Shown here in pieces: positions 15,660 to 23,100 of a stretch of DNA of 45,941 nt. The stretch comes from a virus. Every line of letters begins with the position of its first letter. Position 1 is the first letter of the stretch. Location: IMG/VR virus record IMGVR_UViG_3300046812_000150, positions 1 through 45,941 of that record, one strand, 5' to 3'. The notes beneath the pieces are model-generated. The model did not search any database. It saw only the letters and a list, made by a program, of their open reading frames with translations, and had not been told where the DNA came from. The position numbers were made by a program, and so were the translations under genes.

Positions 15660-16996
15660 TTCGCACCTCGACGCCACTCATAGCGTGCGATGACTTCGCG
15701 GATCAGTTCCGCGCACTGCATCGCTTCTTCAAGAGTCGCGGCGCGCTTGCGCTTGATGGGCATCCCGTGGTCGAAGTAGTAACGCTCTGCGACGCGGATG
15801 GAGTGACCCAAGCGAGCAGCGCGCGCAGCGACTCCGATGTCGAGCGCATCTTGAAACGTCGCGCATGTCGAGCGCAGCGTCTTGATCGACACGTCTGCCG
15901 GACATCCTGCGACGTCGCTCTTTTCTCCGATGCGCAGCGCGCGAAGTCGCGTCCACGCGTACCCGAGACCCTTCTGGCCGATGGGAAAGAGCTTGTCTGA
16001 AGTCTCGCGGCCTTCGCACATGCGTGCGAGCAGTTCGCGCAGCTGCACGCTGTAGTCATCGATCTCGATTGCTCGAGGTCCAGTCTTCGAGATGCGCAGC
16101 TTGATCAAGTTGCGTGTCTCTCCTTCGATCTTGACCCCGAGTGCGACGTCACTCACGAGCAGCGAGCGCTGCTCCGAACGTCGCATCCCTGCGAGGATCC
16201 CTATAACGACCCACGGGGCCATCTGTACGGAGTTCGCGCGCAGCGGTTCCGCGTCCAGCTTGAGCGCTGCCTCGATGAGTGCAGCGATCTCTGCGAGCGT
16301 GAGCGCGCGCGCATCGAAGTCTTCGCCGTCCGGGATTTCTACGCGCTTGAGCGCAGCGCGAACTTGATCCCGCGTGATGTTCTTCAGCATCCCGCTATCC
16401 GACAGCGCGAACAGAAAAGCGCGTACGTCTTTCATGTACTGATTGACGGTCGACGCTTTGCACTTCCCGTCGCCCGTCTGGTTCGGCGCTTGATCCAAGT
16501 GCACGCGATACTTCGCAAGCGTCGCTTGCGTGATGTCTTCGACGTACGCGAGCGCGTTCGCTTTGGCCCACGCTTCGAAGCGCGCAAGATTGCGTCGCAC
16601 GTTGTCTTGCGTGTTGTCAGTCTTGCGATGCTTGCTCGCGTTGTATTCCGCGAGCGCTTCCGAGAGGAAGATCTGTCCGGGGATCAGCGCTTGTCCCGGA
16701 CGCAATCCCAAGCGCGAGCGCATCGTCTCGAACGCGAGCAGTGCGTACTCTTCGCGCTTCTCTGCGCTGCTTCCATACTCGTCGGGGATAGCTCCGCTCC
16801 AGTCCTTTGCGTGCGCTGCGAACTCTCCTTCGATGCGCAAGCGATAGCGATGTCCGGGGAGCGGACGATGCGTTCTAGCGTCCAGCTTGGGAGGGATGAC
16901 GACCACCCCCGGGTGCGGAGAGCGTCCGCGCTCGAAGCGCTTAGCGCTGCGCTTGAGCTTCTTCGTGTCAGTGAGAGCGTGCAGGGATCCGTCCAT
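15656..16996 (-). CDS. int: Tyrosine-recombinase integrase
   Basis: 446 aa from MDGSLHALTD (AAGGA upstream); the longer in-frame extension is Ser/Arg-rich antisense-like sequence. The N-terminal arm-binding region is basic. A SAM-like core-binding domain (LSEALAEYNASKHRKTDNTQ to about 200) precedes the catalytic domain: Arg272 (AGMRRSEQ), Lys304 (ISKTGPR), Arg375 (TLRSTCAT), His398 (RLGHS) and nucleophile Tyr406 or 407 (AERYYF). The His usually three residues before the second Arg (HxxR) is Lys372 here, a known but less common variant. It catalyses phage integration and, with an excisionase, excision. Confidence 0.9.
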   Translation of the reverse strand: MDGSLHALTDTKKLKRSAKRFERGRSPHPGVVVIPPKLDARTHRPLPGHRYRLRIEGEFAAHAKDWSGAIPDEYGSSAEKREEYALLAFETMRSRLGLRPGQALIPGQIFLSEALAEYNASKHRKTDNTQDNVRRNLARFEAWAKANALAYVEDITQATLAKYRVHLDQAPNQTGDGKCKASTVNQYMKDVRAFLFALSDSGMLKNITRDQVRAALKRVEIPDGEDFDARALTLAEIAALIEAALKLDAEPLRANSVQMAPWVVIGILAGMRRSEQRSLLVSDVALGVKIEGETRNLIKLRISKTGPRAIEIDDYSVQLRELLARMCEGRETSDKLFPIGQKGLGYAWTRLRALRIGEKSDVAGCPADVSIKTLRSTCATFQDALDIGVAARAARLGHSIRVAERYYFDHGMPIKRKRAATLEEAMQCAELIREVIARYEWRRGAK

Positions 16997-17018
16997 GTTC
17001 AGCGTGTCCTTCCGTGTT

Positions 17019-17066
17019 CGAGTTGCGTGTGTGCGCAGCGGGGAGGCTGTGCGCACACGCAACTCG
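17019..17066 (-). promoter_or_regulatory. Hairpin in the integrase leader
   Basis: CGAGTTGCGTGTGTGCGCA (17019-17037) pairs with TGCGCACACGCAACTCG (17050-17066) apart from a 2-nt bulge. A smaller hairpin GCAGCG-TCTTT-CGCTGC starts at 17066, and the palindrome GAGCGCGCGCTC lies at 17083-17094. All lie in the 100 bp between the upstream gene and the integrase start, on the leftward transcript. No T tract follows, so attenuation, mRNA stabilisation or an arm-type protein site are all possible. Confidence 0.6.
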
Positions 17067-17096
17067 CAGCGTCTTTCGCTGCGAGCGCGCGCTCGT

Positions 17097-17480
17097 TCAG
17101 TCCTTCGAGACGAGTTCGCAGCGCTCCCCGAACAGACAGCGATCGCAGCGTCCGCAAGCGCTCGCGTGCTCGTGCTCGCGAGCGTCGACGCTGAACGCGA
17201 CGTCAACGAAGTAAATCTCGCTCGTGCGTGTCCCGTGTGCGTGCATGCGCGCGGAGAACATCGCGCGTTTGATGTCAGCGCGATCGCTCTCGTTCATCAT
17301 CGTTCCGACGTTCATGAGCGCAGTGCAAAGCGCGCTCATGATTTCATTGAAGCTTCCCTCGATTGCGAGACAGTCCCGATCGTAGACACGATGGGACGTG
17401 ACGCTGAAGGCCGGATACGTCGTGTCAGTCGCGTTGTGGAGGTTGATCATCCGTAGGAGTGCGTGCTTGGCGGTCGTCAT
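17097..17480 (-). CDS. Hypothetical protein with C-terminal Cys cluster
   Basis: 127 aa from MTTAKHALLRM (AAGGAAG upstream). The central part looks globular (PAFSVTSHRVYDRDCLAIEG, FNEIMSALCTALMNVGTMM). The end carries C-x2-C-x2-C-x5-C (CGRCDRCLFGERC), likely a zinc site. It is the first gene of the integrase operon, so it may regulate integration or lysogeny, but no family was recognised. Confidence 0.6.
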   Translation of the reverse strand: MTTAKHALLRMINLHNATDTTYPAFSVTSHRVYDRDCLAIEGSFNEIMSALCTALMNVGTMMNESDRADIKRAMFSARMHAHGTRTSEIYFVDVAFSVDAREHEHASACGRCDRCLFGERCELVSKD

Positions 17481-17537
17481 CTGTGCTTCTTCCTTCGTTC
17501 TTCCGGAGCAGCGTCTCGTGTGCTGCTCTCTCCATTT

Positions 17538-17566
17538 AGTATGATGGAGCATTTACAGAACGTCAA
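17538..17566 (-). promoter_or_regulatory. Sigma-70-like promoter of the integrase operon
   Basis: On the leftward strand TTGACG (17561-17566) and CATACT (17538-17543) are separated by exactly 17 bp and lie about 60 bp upstream of the first gene's start. The -35 matches consensus at five of six positions and the -10 at four of six. Confidence 0.6.
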
Positions 17567-17950
17567 CCTACAGGACTGCGTCCAGCGCACTCATAGGAGA
17601 GAAATCGTGTCCTGCGAGAGCGAACTTATGGGATACTTTGACGCTTTCCAGCCTTCCCAGGCTCGCCGAACCATGCGACACCACACGAAACGGGGACATA
17701 AAGTGTCCTATGGGAGACTACAGTTCCCCCACTCCTTACTTCACGATGGAGCATGCGCTCATTCAGAATGCGCTTGTTTTCGTGCGTCGCGTGAAAGCGC
17801 TGTAGCTACAGCGTCACTAGTCTATGGACTGACTAGCGGGACACTCTCTGCGAGCGCGAGCGGATGCGCTTGGGATTAGTGCGCTGCGAGCTCCAGCGCA
17901 GCAAGCGCTGCACAATCGACTGCGCGCGCGCACTGCGGCACGCTTGCGCG
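17567..17950. promoter_or_regulatory. Divergent gap with palindromes; possible attP/operator region
   Basis: Together with the promoter it forms a 470-bp gene-free gap. It contains the dyad GGACA-N5-TGTCC at 17694-17708, another GTGTCCT at 17607 and GGGACACT at 17838. The direct repeat GATGGAGCAT occurs at 17543 and 17745. A perfect 16-bp palindrome lies at 17798-17813, and CTAGTC...GACTAG at 17818-17836. Such a mix of repeats beside an integrase operon suits an attachment site or operators. No tRNA-like attP core is visible. Confidence 0.45.
17798..17813. repeat. Perfect 16-bp palindrome
   Basis: CGCTGTAGCTACAGCG reads identically on both strands without a spacer. It lies in non-coding DNA about 140 bp before the ParB-methyltransferase start. 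A protein-binding site is more likely than an RNA hairpin because there is no loop. Confidence 0.85.
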
Positions 17951-19420
17951 ATGAAAGCATCCGCCAAGAAACTGGACAAAGAGCGCGCTCGTCCGCGCGC
18001 AGTGAAGTCATCCGGGAAGCAGAGCGCGAAGCAGAGCGAGCCAGCGGCCGAGTGGGTCGCGCTCTCGCGCTTGAGACTCTGGCCGGACAATCCACGCGAC
18101 AACGATGGCGAGCCGGTCGAGCGCGTCATGAGATCGATCAAGCGCTTCGGCTGGGGCGCGCCGATCCTCGCACGCAAAGCGGACGGCGAGATCATCGCTG
18201 GACACGCACGCTTCAAAGCAGCGCAAGCGATGGAGCTCGAACGCGTGCCCGTGCGCTATCTCGACATCTCGAAGCGCGAAGCGCACCTGCTCGCGCTCGC
18301 AGACAATCGCATCGCAGAGCTCACCCAGTGGTCGGAAGCGCTGGGCGCTGTGCTCGCAGACTTCAAGCTCGAAGAGCTCGAACTCGCAGGCTGGAGCGAC
18401 GCGGACCTCAACAAGTTCGGCACACTGTTCGGAGAGCAAGACGCCACCGAGCTCGGCGAGGAAGCTGCAAGCGCGGATGAAGCGCGCTTCGACGTGTTCG
18501 ACCTCGAGACGGTCGCGCGCGTGCAAGCGAAGTGTCTGCTCGGCATGCGTTACAGCGACTTCGCTTTGAGCGTGGGCGACGTGATGGTCGAGTTGAACCG
18601 CTGCGCCGCCGGCGGGCGTCCGCGCATCGGGATTGCCGATCGGTGGTTCCCGCACCGCTACGACGTGAAGGCCGGGAAGTCTCCGATGACTCCGAACGAG
18701 TCACTTGCAAGCGCAGAGGCCATCGCAGGCGCGGCGCGTGTCTCCGCGGAGCAAGGCCAGCATCCGCTTCGCGCTGCATTGCTTTCCGTTCTGCTCATCT
18801 ATCGAGGCCGACAGTGCGCGCGGCAGTTCCCGATCGATGTCGCTCGCGACATCTTCCGAGAGTATTCCGTCGAACACGCCCGCGTGCTCGACCCGTGCGC
18901 GGGCTGGGGCGGACGCTTGCTCGGCTGGCTGTGCTCGCTTCAAGCTGGCAACTACGTCGGCTTCGACGCATCCGCGCAAACGTTCGAGAGCTTCGGGCGG
19001 ATGATCGGTGACTTGAACATCCGCAATGCGTACATCCGGCACAACGCGTTCGAAGACGTGCAGCTTGAGCCAGCGTCATTCGACTTCGCGTTCACCTCGC
19101 CGCCGTACTTCGACGTTGAACAGTATTCAGACGACAGCGAGCAGAGCTGCATCCGTTACAAGACGTACGAAGAGTGGCGCGACAACTTCCTTGCGTCGCT
19201 AATCTGCAAGACGCTCGAAGCGCTCAAGCCCGGCTGTGCGTTCGTGCTGAACGTATCGGACGCAGGGAAGCACGCGATCGCAGACGATGCAGTTCGCATC
19301 GCGCAGAGTGCGAACGCGCTCATCGAATCCCGCGGCAAGGTCGACGTCGGCGGCTCGAGCAAAGGCCAGATGAACTCCGCTGGCATCTCGGAGGATCTGC
19401 TCGTGCTGCGGAAGCAGTGA
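17951..19420 (+). CDS. ParB-like domain fused to DNA methyltransferase
   Basis: 489 aa. Residues about 35-115 are a ParB/sulfiredoxin-like nuclease domain (SRLRLWPDNPRDN, then GEIIAGHARFKAAQ and a conserved ALADNRI loop). The C-terminal half is a Rossmann methyltransferase with SAM motif DPCAGWGGRLLGW (about 314) and catalytic motif FTSPPYFDVEQYS (about 381). SPPY preceded by Thr is typical of N4-cytosine enzymes, though N6-adenine activity cannot be excluded. ParB-methylase fusions are common in phages and mobile elements and are thought to modify phage DNA. No good ribosome site is visible; start chosen at MKASAKK. Confidence 0.85.
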   Translation: MKASAKKLDKERARPRAVKSSGKQSAKQSEPAAEWVALSRLRLWPDNPRDNDGEPVERVMRSIKRFGWGAPILARKADGEIIAGHARFKAAQAMELERVPVRYLDISKREAHLLALADNRIAELTQWSEALGAVLADFKLEELELAGWSDADLNKFGTLFGEQDATELGEEAASADEARFDVFDLETVARVQAKCLLGMRYSDFALSVGDVMVELNRCAAGGRPRIGIADRWFPHRYDVKAGKSPMTPNESLASAEAIAGAARVSAEQGQHPLRAALLSVLLIYRGRQCARQFPIDVARDIFREYSVEHARVLDPCAGWGGRLLGWLCSLQAGNYVGFDASAQTFESFGRMIGDLNIRNAYIRHNAFEDVQLEPASFDFAFTSPPYFDVEQYSDDSEQSCIRYKTYEEWRDNFLASLICKTLEALKPGCAFVLNVSDAGKHAIADDAVRIAQSANALIESRGKVDVGGSSKGQMNSAGISEDLLVLRKQ

Positions 19421-19986
19421 TGCCCGCGCCCGTCGCAGCTCTGTACGTGGACCCTCGAGGGTCGTACGCGACGCTGCCCGACGTGGACTGCTGGCCGCTC
19501 GAACGCGATGCGCGTCAGTACGAAGGCCCGTTTTCGGTTGTCGCGCATCCGCCGTGCGGGCCGTGGTCGCGGATGCGTCACCTGTGCACGCGCCAGGATC
19601 CGACGTGCGGCCCGGCCGCTGTGCGCAGTGTGCAGCGCTTCGGCGGCGTGCTCGAACATCCTGCATACAGTCAACTCTTCTGGCACTGCCGTCTTCCGCT
19701 TCCGGGTGAGTTCGCGGATGCGTACGGTGGCCGCACGTTCGCGCTGCAGCAAGTTAGCTGGGGCCATTGCTGCGCGAAGCCGACATGGCTGTACGTCGTC
19801 GGCGTGCCGCATGAGTTGGTGCTGTGCGGGATGCGCAGCGGCGGCACGCCGACGCATCGTGTCACGAGCGGGCCGGGCGGGCCGCGCCTCCCATCGGCAG
19901 ACAAGCGCATCGCAGCGCTCACGCCTCCCGAGTTCGCACGCTGGCTCATCGAGCTTGCGCGCGCTGCCGCGGGTTCAGTGAGCTAG
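19420..19986 (+). CDS. PPC-motif methyltransferase-like phage protein
   Basis: 188 aa; its ATG shares one base with the previous stop (TGATG). It opens ALYVDPRGSYATLPDVDCW, then VVAHPPCGPWSRMRHLC. The PPC-x2-WS element resembles motif IV of C5-cytosine methyltransferases, and FGGVLEHPAYSQLFW resembles the following ENV-like region. The long SAM-binding and target-recognition regions of true Dcm enzymes are absent. It is more likely a reduced relative or a partner of the adjacent methyltransferase than a stand-alone enzyme. Confidence 0.6.
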   Translation: MPAPVAALYVDPRGSYATLPDVDCWPLERDARQYEGPFSVVAHPPCGPWSRMRHLCTRQDPTCGPAAVRSVQRFGGVLEHPAYSQLFWHCRLPLPGEFADAYGGRTFALQQVSWGHCCAKPTWLYVVGVPHELVLCGMRSGGTPTHRVTSGPGGPRLPSADKRIAALTPPEFARWLIELARAAAGSVS

Positions 19987-20055
19987 CGCACGCTCGGATA
20001 TAACCAGCGTTGAATGCTTGCGCGAAAGACACTTTTGGGGTCTTGTGCGCACTTC
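19987..20055. promoter_or_regulatory. Short gap with the bipartite element
   Basis: GGATATAACC at 19996-20005 and AAGACACT at 20026-20033, followed by TTTTGGGG. It lies directly before the small-gene operon that runs to 23010, so an internal promoter or operator is likely. An alternative ATG for the next gene lies within it at 20014 but has no ribosome site. Confidence 0.45.
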
Positions 20056-20532
20056 ATGGATACACGGCGCAAGGGGCGGCTAGACACGATCTACCTCAAT
20101 CGAGTGCGAAGAGAGCGCTGGGCACAGCGCGGACCAGCGCTGCTCGCCTACGATCGGAAGATGCGCCTGATAGGCATGGACACGTGGCGGGATCTCTTCG
20201 AAGACTCCGACGCGCGCTTGATCGCGCAGTCCACGGTCGGCCCGTGGTCCGTGTCCACGATCTGGCTCGGCATCGATCGACGCTACGGGATGAACAGCGG
20301 GCCGCCGCTCGTCTTCGAGACGCTCGTGTTCGATGGAAACAGCGTTGCAATGATTGATCGGTGGAGGCTCGAGTTTCGATGGAGCTATGAGCGCGAAGCG
20401 CGCATCGGCCATCGCGACGTAGCAAGCTTTGCGCGCGCTGTGCTCATCAAGCGCGGCGACATCCCAGAAGACACAACCGCCAACAAGGAAGAGAACACAT
20501 GGCCAGGACAGCGAAGAAAGCAGCGTTCGTAA
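20056..20532 (+). CDS. Hypothetical protein
   Basis: 158 aa from MDTRRKGRL; an ATG 14 codons upstream would place the bipartite element inside the gene and has no better ribosome site, so the start is uncertain. Basic N-terminus, then a mixed alpha/beta segment (GPWSVSTIWLGIDRRYG, PLVFETLVFDGNSVAMIDRW) ending in a helix (DVASFARAVLIKRGDI). No family recognised. It overlaps the next gene by 34 bp. Confidence 0.5.
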   Translation: MDTRRKGRLDTIYLNRVRRERWAQRGPALLAYDRKMRLIGMDTWRDLFEDSDARLIAQSTVGPWSVSTIWLGIDRRYGMNSGPPLVFETLVFDGNSVAMIDRWRLEFRWSYEREARIGHRDVASFARAVLIKRGDIPEDTTANKEENTWPGQRRKQRS

Positions 20533-20813
20533 TGAGACACAGCGACAAGTCGCCAGCGGAGATCATCACGGAGGCTACGAAGCAAGGGATCAAGCTCTCG
20601 CGTTCGTACATCGGGAAGGTGCGAACGGCGCGCGGGAAGGGCCGCGCCGCGCCGCCCGTGCGTCACATCGGCAAGGTGACTGTGAAGCCGCAAGACAACT
20701 CCGCGGCGCGCGCGGAGTTCAGCCAACTCGTGTGGCGCCTCGGCACAGTGCGTGTGCGCGAGTGGCTCGCTGCGCTCGACCGGGAAACGAGCCGCGACGA
20801 TGACAACGTATAG
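20499..20813 (+). CDS. HTH-like DNA-binding protein
   Basis: 104 aa. KSPAEIITEATKQGIKLSRS followed by YIGKVRTARGKGR fits a short HTH in which a helix, a KxxGI turn and a recognition helix precede a basic tail. I associate this pattern with small regulators common in myxobacteria and relatives, which is weak evidence for host group. The C-terminal half is unrelated (FSQLVWRLGTVRVREWLAAL). Confidence 0.55.
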   Translation: MARTAKKAAFVMRHSDKSPAEIITEATKQGIKLSRSYIGKVRTARGKGRAAPPVRHIGKVTVKPQDNSAARAEFSQLVWRLGTVRVREWLAALDRETSRDDDNV

Positions 20814-21300
20814 AGGCTACGGGCGCGATCTCGACACGATGATCTCTGCAGCGCGTCAGTGGTTCGCGGAGCATCGCGGCGGCCAAGTTCCCAAGATGCA
20901 GTGGCTCGACCAAGAAGGCGTGCAGATCATCGGCTCACTGACCCAATACGTCGAAACGGTCGCGTGCAACGCTGCGGGCAGCGTGTTCTTGAAAGCGCTT
21001 GATAGCAGCGTGGACGGCCGCGCGAACCGTCATCATGGCGCAAGTGGCACACTACGAAGCGACACACGGCCCATCCGGAGGCGAGCTATGAAACTGCGAC
21101 AGCTACTCGAACACGCGCTCGGCATCCCGCAAGACGTGCCCATTCACGTGTGCGGGCTGTACATCTCTCCGCGCTGCGGGTTCTGCGGGCAGCACTTCGG
21201 CCCGTCCGAACTCGTGATGGTCAGCATGTCGGAAGGCTGCGGCTATCACCTGCAGTGCCAAGCGGAGATCACCCGCTGCAAATACGAAGGCCCGAACTGA
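20800..21300 (+). CDS. Hypothetical zinc-finger protein, possible fusion of two genes
   Basis: 166 aa read as one frame. The first part (DTMISAARQWFAEHRGGQVP ... AGSVFLKALDSS) looks like one small protein. A Arg/Ser-rich stretch follows, then at 21088 an ATG with a strong site (GGAGGCGAGCT) starts MKLRQLLEHALGI and a Cys-rich domain: CGLYISPRCGFCGQHF ... GCGYHLQC ... C. The Cys/His pattern resembles a treble clef. No stop lies between the parts, so either the genes fused by loss of a stop or both products are made. The 14-bp overlap with the previous gene suggests coupling. Confidence 0.5.
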   Translation: MTTYRGYGRDLDTMISAARQWFAEHRGGQVPKMQWLDQEGVQIIGSLTQYVETVACNAAGSVFLKALDSSVDGRANRHHGASGTLRSDTRPIRRRAMKLRQLLEHALGIPQDVPIHVCGLYISPRCGFCGQHFGPSELVMVSMSEGCGYHLQCQAEITRCKYEGPN

Positions 21301-21599
21301 TGGCGGACTACGAATACAAATGGATCGTGAATCTGCCCGAGCCGCTGCGCTCGACACTCGCGGAGATCTTGCGCGACCAGGAAAAGCGCGCGGAGAACTG
21401 TCTGCGTGCGCTCATGCCGCGCATGAAAAAGATCGACGCCGAAGCGGTGCTCTTCGCGACGCTCACACGCATGGCGAACGGCGACGACAACTATGTGCAC
21501 CCGGACCTGCCGCTCGCTGCGCTGAAACTTTTGGACGAGGTGATCAAGCTGCGCGAAAAGCTGCAGCACTATGAAACGCCACCCACCGAAGCATCATAG
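21300..21599 (+). CDS. Small helical hypothetical protein
   Basis: 99 aa, TGATG-coupled to the gene before. Mostly helical and charged (LPEPLRSTLAEILRDQEKRA, LPLAALKLLDEVIKLREKL). No family recognised. Confidence 0.55.
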   Translation: MADYEYKWIVNLPEPLRSTLAEILRDQEKRAENCLRALMPRMKKIDAEAVLFATLTRMANGDDNYVHPDLPLAALKLLDEVIKLREKLQHYETPPTEAS

Positions 21600-21609
21600 G
21601 AGAACGCTC

Positions 21610-22323
21610 ATGCCCGTGGTCACGACACTCGAAGAAGAAGACATCGCGAAGTTCCCGCCCGAAGTGCAAGCCGTCGTGCTCTCGCATCCGCCGAACACGT
21701 GCTATCGCGAGCGCGCACGGAAGCACGGGCACTACTGGATTCAGTCGTATGTCGAGAGCGTCAAGCGTGCGGACGGCTCGCCTGGCCCCGTGGGCATCGA
21801 TGTCATCCACGGCAGCGACTCGTTCCTGCCGGGCTTGAGCGTGCGTGCGATGGCCCCCGCTGACCTCTTCGCGTGCGACTGCGGCAAGTGGCGCTGCGCG
21901 ACGGACGACCAGCTGTATTACATGCGCGAGCACTTGAGCGCACTGGAGCTCGCGCGCAGCGGCAGACCTCGCCCGCACGGTCCCGACAGCGCAGAGACGT
22001 ACGCTGTGCGGGTGCGCTTGCGCGAGCTGCATCGCATCGGATGCTTGCTCGTAAGCACGATGGACGCGCAGAGCGTCGCGCACGGCATCACAGGCAAGAT
22101 GCGCGCGGAGAAGATCGAACACGCTTACAACGCTTTCCGGATGGCGCTCGCGATGTATGCGCCGATGCTGCCGCCGGAGCAGGCGGAGCGCGAGCCGCCG
22201 TTCATCGTGTGTAACGATTGTCATCTGAAGAGCCACAACCCGTATGACATCGCGATGCGGTACTGCGGCGCGTGCAACAAGTTCCATGAAGGAGACGAAG
22301 ACTGTGAACTCGGACCAGCGTGA
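21610..22323 (+). CDS. Hypothetical protein with two Cys knuckles
   Basis: 237 aa from MPVVTTLEEED with TAGGAGAA upstream. Cys groups CDCGKWRC (about 84-91) and, near the C-terminus, CNDCHLKS ... CGACNKF suggest bound zinc. Between them is a helical region (VRVRLRELHRIGCLLVST, EHAYNAFRMALAMYA). No family recognised; the gene is well supported by its ribosome site and by overlap with the next one. Confidence 0.55.
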   Translation: MPVVTTLEEEDIAKFPPEVQAVVLSHPPNTCYRERARKHGHYWIQSYVESVKRADGSPGPVGIDVIHGSDSFLPGLSVRAMAPADLFACDCGKWRCATDDQLYYMREHLSALELARSGRPRPHGPDSAETYAVRVRLRELHRIGCLLVSTMDAQSVAHGITGKMRAEKIEHAYNAFRMALAMYAPMLPPEQAEREPPFIVCNDCHLKSHNPYDIAMRYCGACNKFHEGDEDCELGPA

Positions 22324-22660
22324 AGAAGGCGAGCGCCGCAGCTGTGAACTCGCGGGGCAGTTCGGGCACTGGGGCTGCGGCGTGTGCTCGCACGGCTTGC
22401 TGTATGAACAGTGCGAGCCGTGCATGCGCGCGCGGGTCGCGAGTCATCGGCACGACCCGCGGCGGAGCTATCAAGTGCTGCATCCGGATGGCCGCCTCTA
22501 CGGTGACCAAGGTGAGCTCGACGTCCGCATCGCGCCCGTCAAGCTGCGCGGGATTGTGTTCGTAGACTTCGGGACGCCGCTCATGTGGATCGCTTTCAGT
22601 AAAGAGCAGGCGCGCGAGTTCGCGAAGCTCATCACAGAGAGCGCGGAAGAGCTGCCATGA
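22304..22660 (+). CDS. Hypothetical protein with Cys knuckle
   Basis: 118 aa, GTG start (VNSDQREEG) preceded by GAAGGAGACGAAGACT; an ATG six codons earlier has no site. CGVCSHGLLYEQCEPC gives C-x2-C and C-x2-C, a standard zinc knuckle. The second half is beta-rich (LDVRIAPVKLRGIVFVDFGT) and ends in a helix. It overlaps its upstream neighbour by 20 bp. Confidence 0.5.
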   Translation: MNSDQREEGERRSCELAGQFGHWGCGVCSHGLLYEQCEPCMRARVASHRHDPRRSYQVLHPDGRLYGDQGELDVRIAPVKLRGIVFVDFGTPLMWIAFSKEQAREFAKLITESAEELP

Positions 22661-22884
22661 AAACCGACGATGAGTTCCGGGACACACCCGAGTTCCAAAG
22701 GCTGCGAGCGTCGCTTGACCGCGCACTGAAGGCGGCTATGCACGAGCTGCGCGGACACGGAAGGGATGCAATCCCTCCGTTCATTGCGCTCACGCTTGCG
22801 AGCTATAGCGGTCTCACCGACACGCCCATCACTTCGGTCGTGGCACAAGTGATGGCCTGTTATGAACTGAACTTTGGGGATTGA
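22657..22884 (+). CDS. Small hypothetical protein
   Basis: 75 aa, ATGA-coupled. A helical N-terminus (FQRLRASLDRALKAAMHELR) is followed by a mildly hydrophobic segment (AIPPFIALTLASYSG). No family recognised. Confidence 0.5.
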   Translation: MKTDDEFRDTPEFQRLRASLDRALKAAMHELRGHGRDAIPPFIALTLASYSGLTDTPITSVVAQVMACYELNFGD

Positions 22885-22887
22885 ACC

Positions 22888-23010
22888 ATGAAGCTCGAGG
22901 TCGCGTGTCTCTTGATGGCGATACTCGCGATGCTCGCAGCGCTCGCGCTGCGAAGCGCAGGTCTGGTGCATGTCAGTGTCCCACGGGATATAACCCGCGC
23001 AGAGGATTGA
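22888..23010 (+). CDS. 40-residue single-pass membrane protein
   Basis: A tiny gene with GGGGA seven bases before its ATG, 3 bp after the previous stop. The first 22 residues (MKLEVACLLMAILAMLAALA) form one hydrophobic helix; the tail is short and charged. The GGATATAACC word lies in its 3' end. It may be a membrane regulator or a holin-like peptide; length alone cannot decide. Confidence 0.4.
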   Translation: MKLEVACLLMAILAMLAALALRSAGLVHVSVPRDITRAED

Positions 23011-23100
23011 CGGTCGCACGCTTCAAGCGTAGCTCTTGATCCGAGCCGCGCGTGGTTCTCTCCACCCCCCTGGTCGAGGACCCGCGCGGCTTCTTTCTGT
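23011..23100. other. Junction between rightward and leftward operons
   Basis: 90 bp where the rightward accessory operon meets the end of the late operon. It contains the near-palindrome ACGCTTCAAGCGT (about 23020) and a CCACCCCCCTGG run, but no convincing T-tailed terminator for either side. Confidence 0.35.

Noticed and set aside
15656-17206. Longer integrase starting at 17206
   Set aside because: The extra 70 residues are Ser/Arg/Thr-rich without homology and lack a ribosome site; MDGSLH at 16996 has AAGGA upstream.
17567-17950. tRNA or tmRNA attachment site near the integrase
   Set aside because: No T-loop (GTTCGA-type) with matching acceptor stem was found in this gap or at either window end.
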